From Marthasterias glacialis (Eukaryota > Echinodermata > Asteroidea > Forcipulatida > Asteriidae): DNA of 64,000 nt. The stretch is not shown here. Where the stretch lies: NCBI GenBank assembly GCA_911728455.2, contig OU452223.1, forward strand, positions 4,982,174 to 5,046,173. Reading direction: 5' to 3'. More notes on this DNA, generated by a model that had not been told where the DNA came from, ran no database searches, and saw only the letters and a program-made list of their open reading frames with translations. Positions within the stretch are counted from its first letter, which is position 1.

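Noticed and set aside
63161..63860. CRISPR-like array
   Set aside because: The units are 98 bp, continuous without unique spacers, in a eukaryotic intron.
63337..63953. Several overlapping minus-strand frames with W-F-S-P-G-V-V-S-Q-Q type repeats
   Set aside because: They are translations of the 98-bp satellite, shifting frame every unit (98 is not a multiple of 3), not a repeat protein.

Overview
This is an intron-rich stretch of an animal genome, most likely from a marine deuterostome invertebrate, with an echinoderm as my best guess. The reasons are GT-AG introns crowded with short repeats, many tRNA-headed SINEs, CR1/L2-like LINE ends, hAT-like and foldback MITEs, and one very large extracellular-type gene. 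No prokaryotic gene structure is present. The species cannot be fixed from sequence alone.

One gene fills the window. It lies on the minus strand and runs off both ends, so neither promoter, start codon, stop codon nor polyadenylation site is visible. I can support 45 exons (two cut by the window edges) encoding 39 consecutive fibronectin type III (FN3) domains, about 10.4 kb of coding sequence or roughly 3,460 residues. Domains are numbered D1 to D39 from left to right, so transcription and translation run D39 to D1. Most domains are one exon. Six (D2, D19, D20, D22, D26, D33) are split in two. Every domain-to-domain intron is phase 1, and I checked that all 38 junction codons are sense codons and the frame stays open throughout. 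No signal peptide, transmembrane segment or catalytic domain is visible, so the protein could be a secreted matrix or adhesion molecule, or the ectodomain of a receptor such as a PTPRB/PTPRQ-like phosphatase.

The most striking property is an alternation of two FN3 classes along the whole array. Even-numbered domains ('P class') are usually 279-297 nt, begin x-P-x-x-P, often carry Y-x-P-x-D-G and V-S-G, and usually end T-G. Odd-numbered domains ('T class') are usually 249-267 nt, carry V-T-x-T-S-I-x-V-x-W-G and F-S-x-L-x-P-G-x-L-Y, and usually end R-T followed by A, T or C as the junction base. The array therefore looks like about 19 tandem copies of a two-domain unit.

Between exons the DNA is largely mobile-element debris: 1-90 D1-D5 introns (foldbacks, a nested SINE), 5.2-16.5 kb (long hairpins, MITEs, SINEs), 16.8-18.1 kb (a LINE containing a hAT-like MITE which itself contains a palindromic insert), 21-31 kb (LINE relics, hAT-like MITEs, a 17-bp palindromic minisatellite), 32-52 kb (repeated MITE families, a 19-bp minisatellite, a TTAA-flanked piggyBac-like MITE), and 52-64 kb (Penelope-like relic, SINEs, a 98-bp satellite). 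Several elements end within about 6-45 bp of a splice donor.
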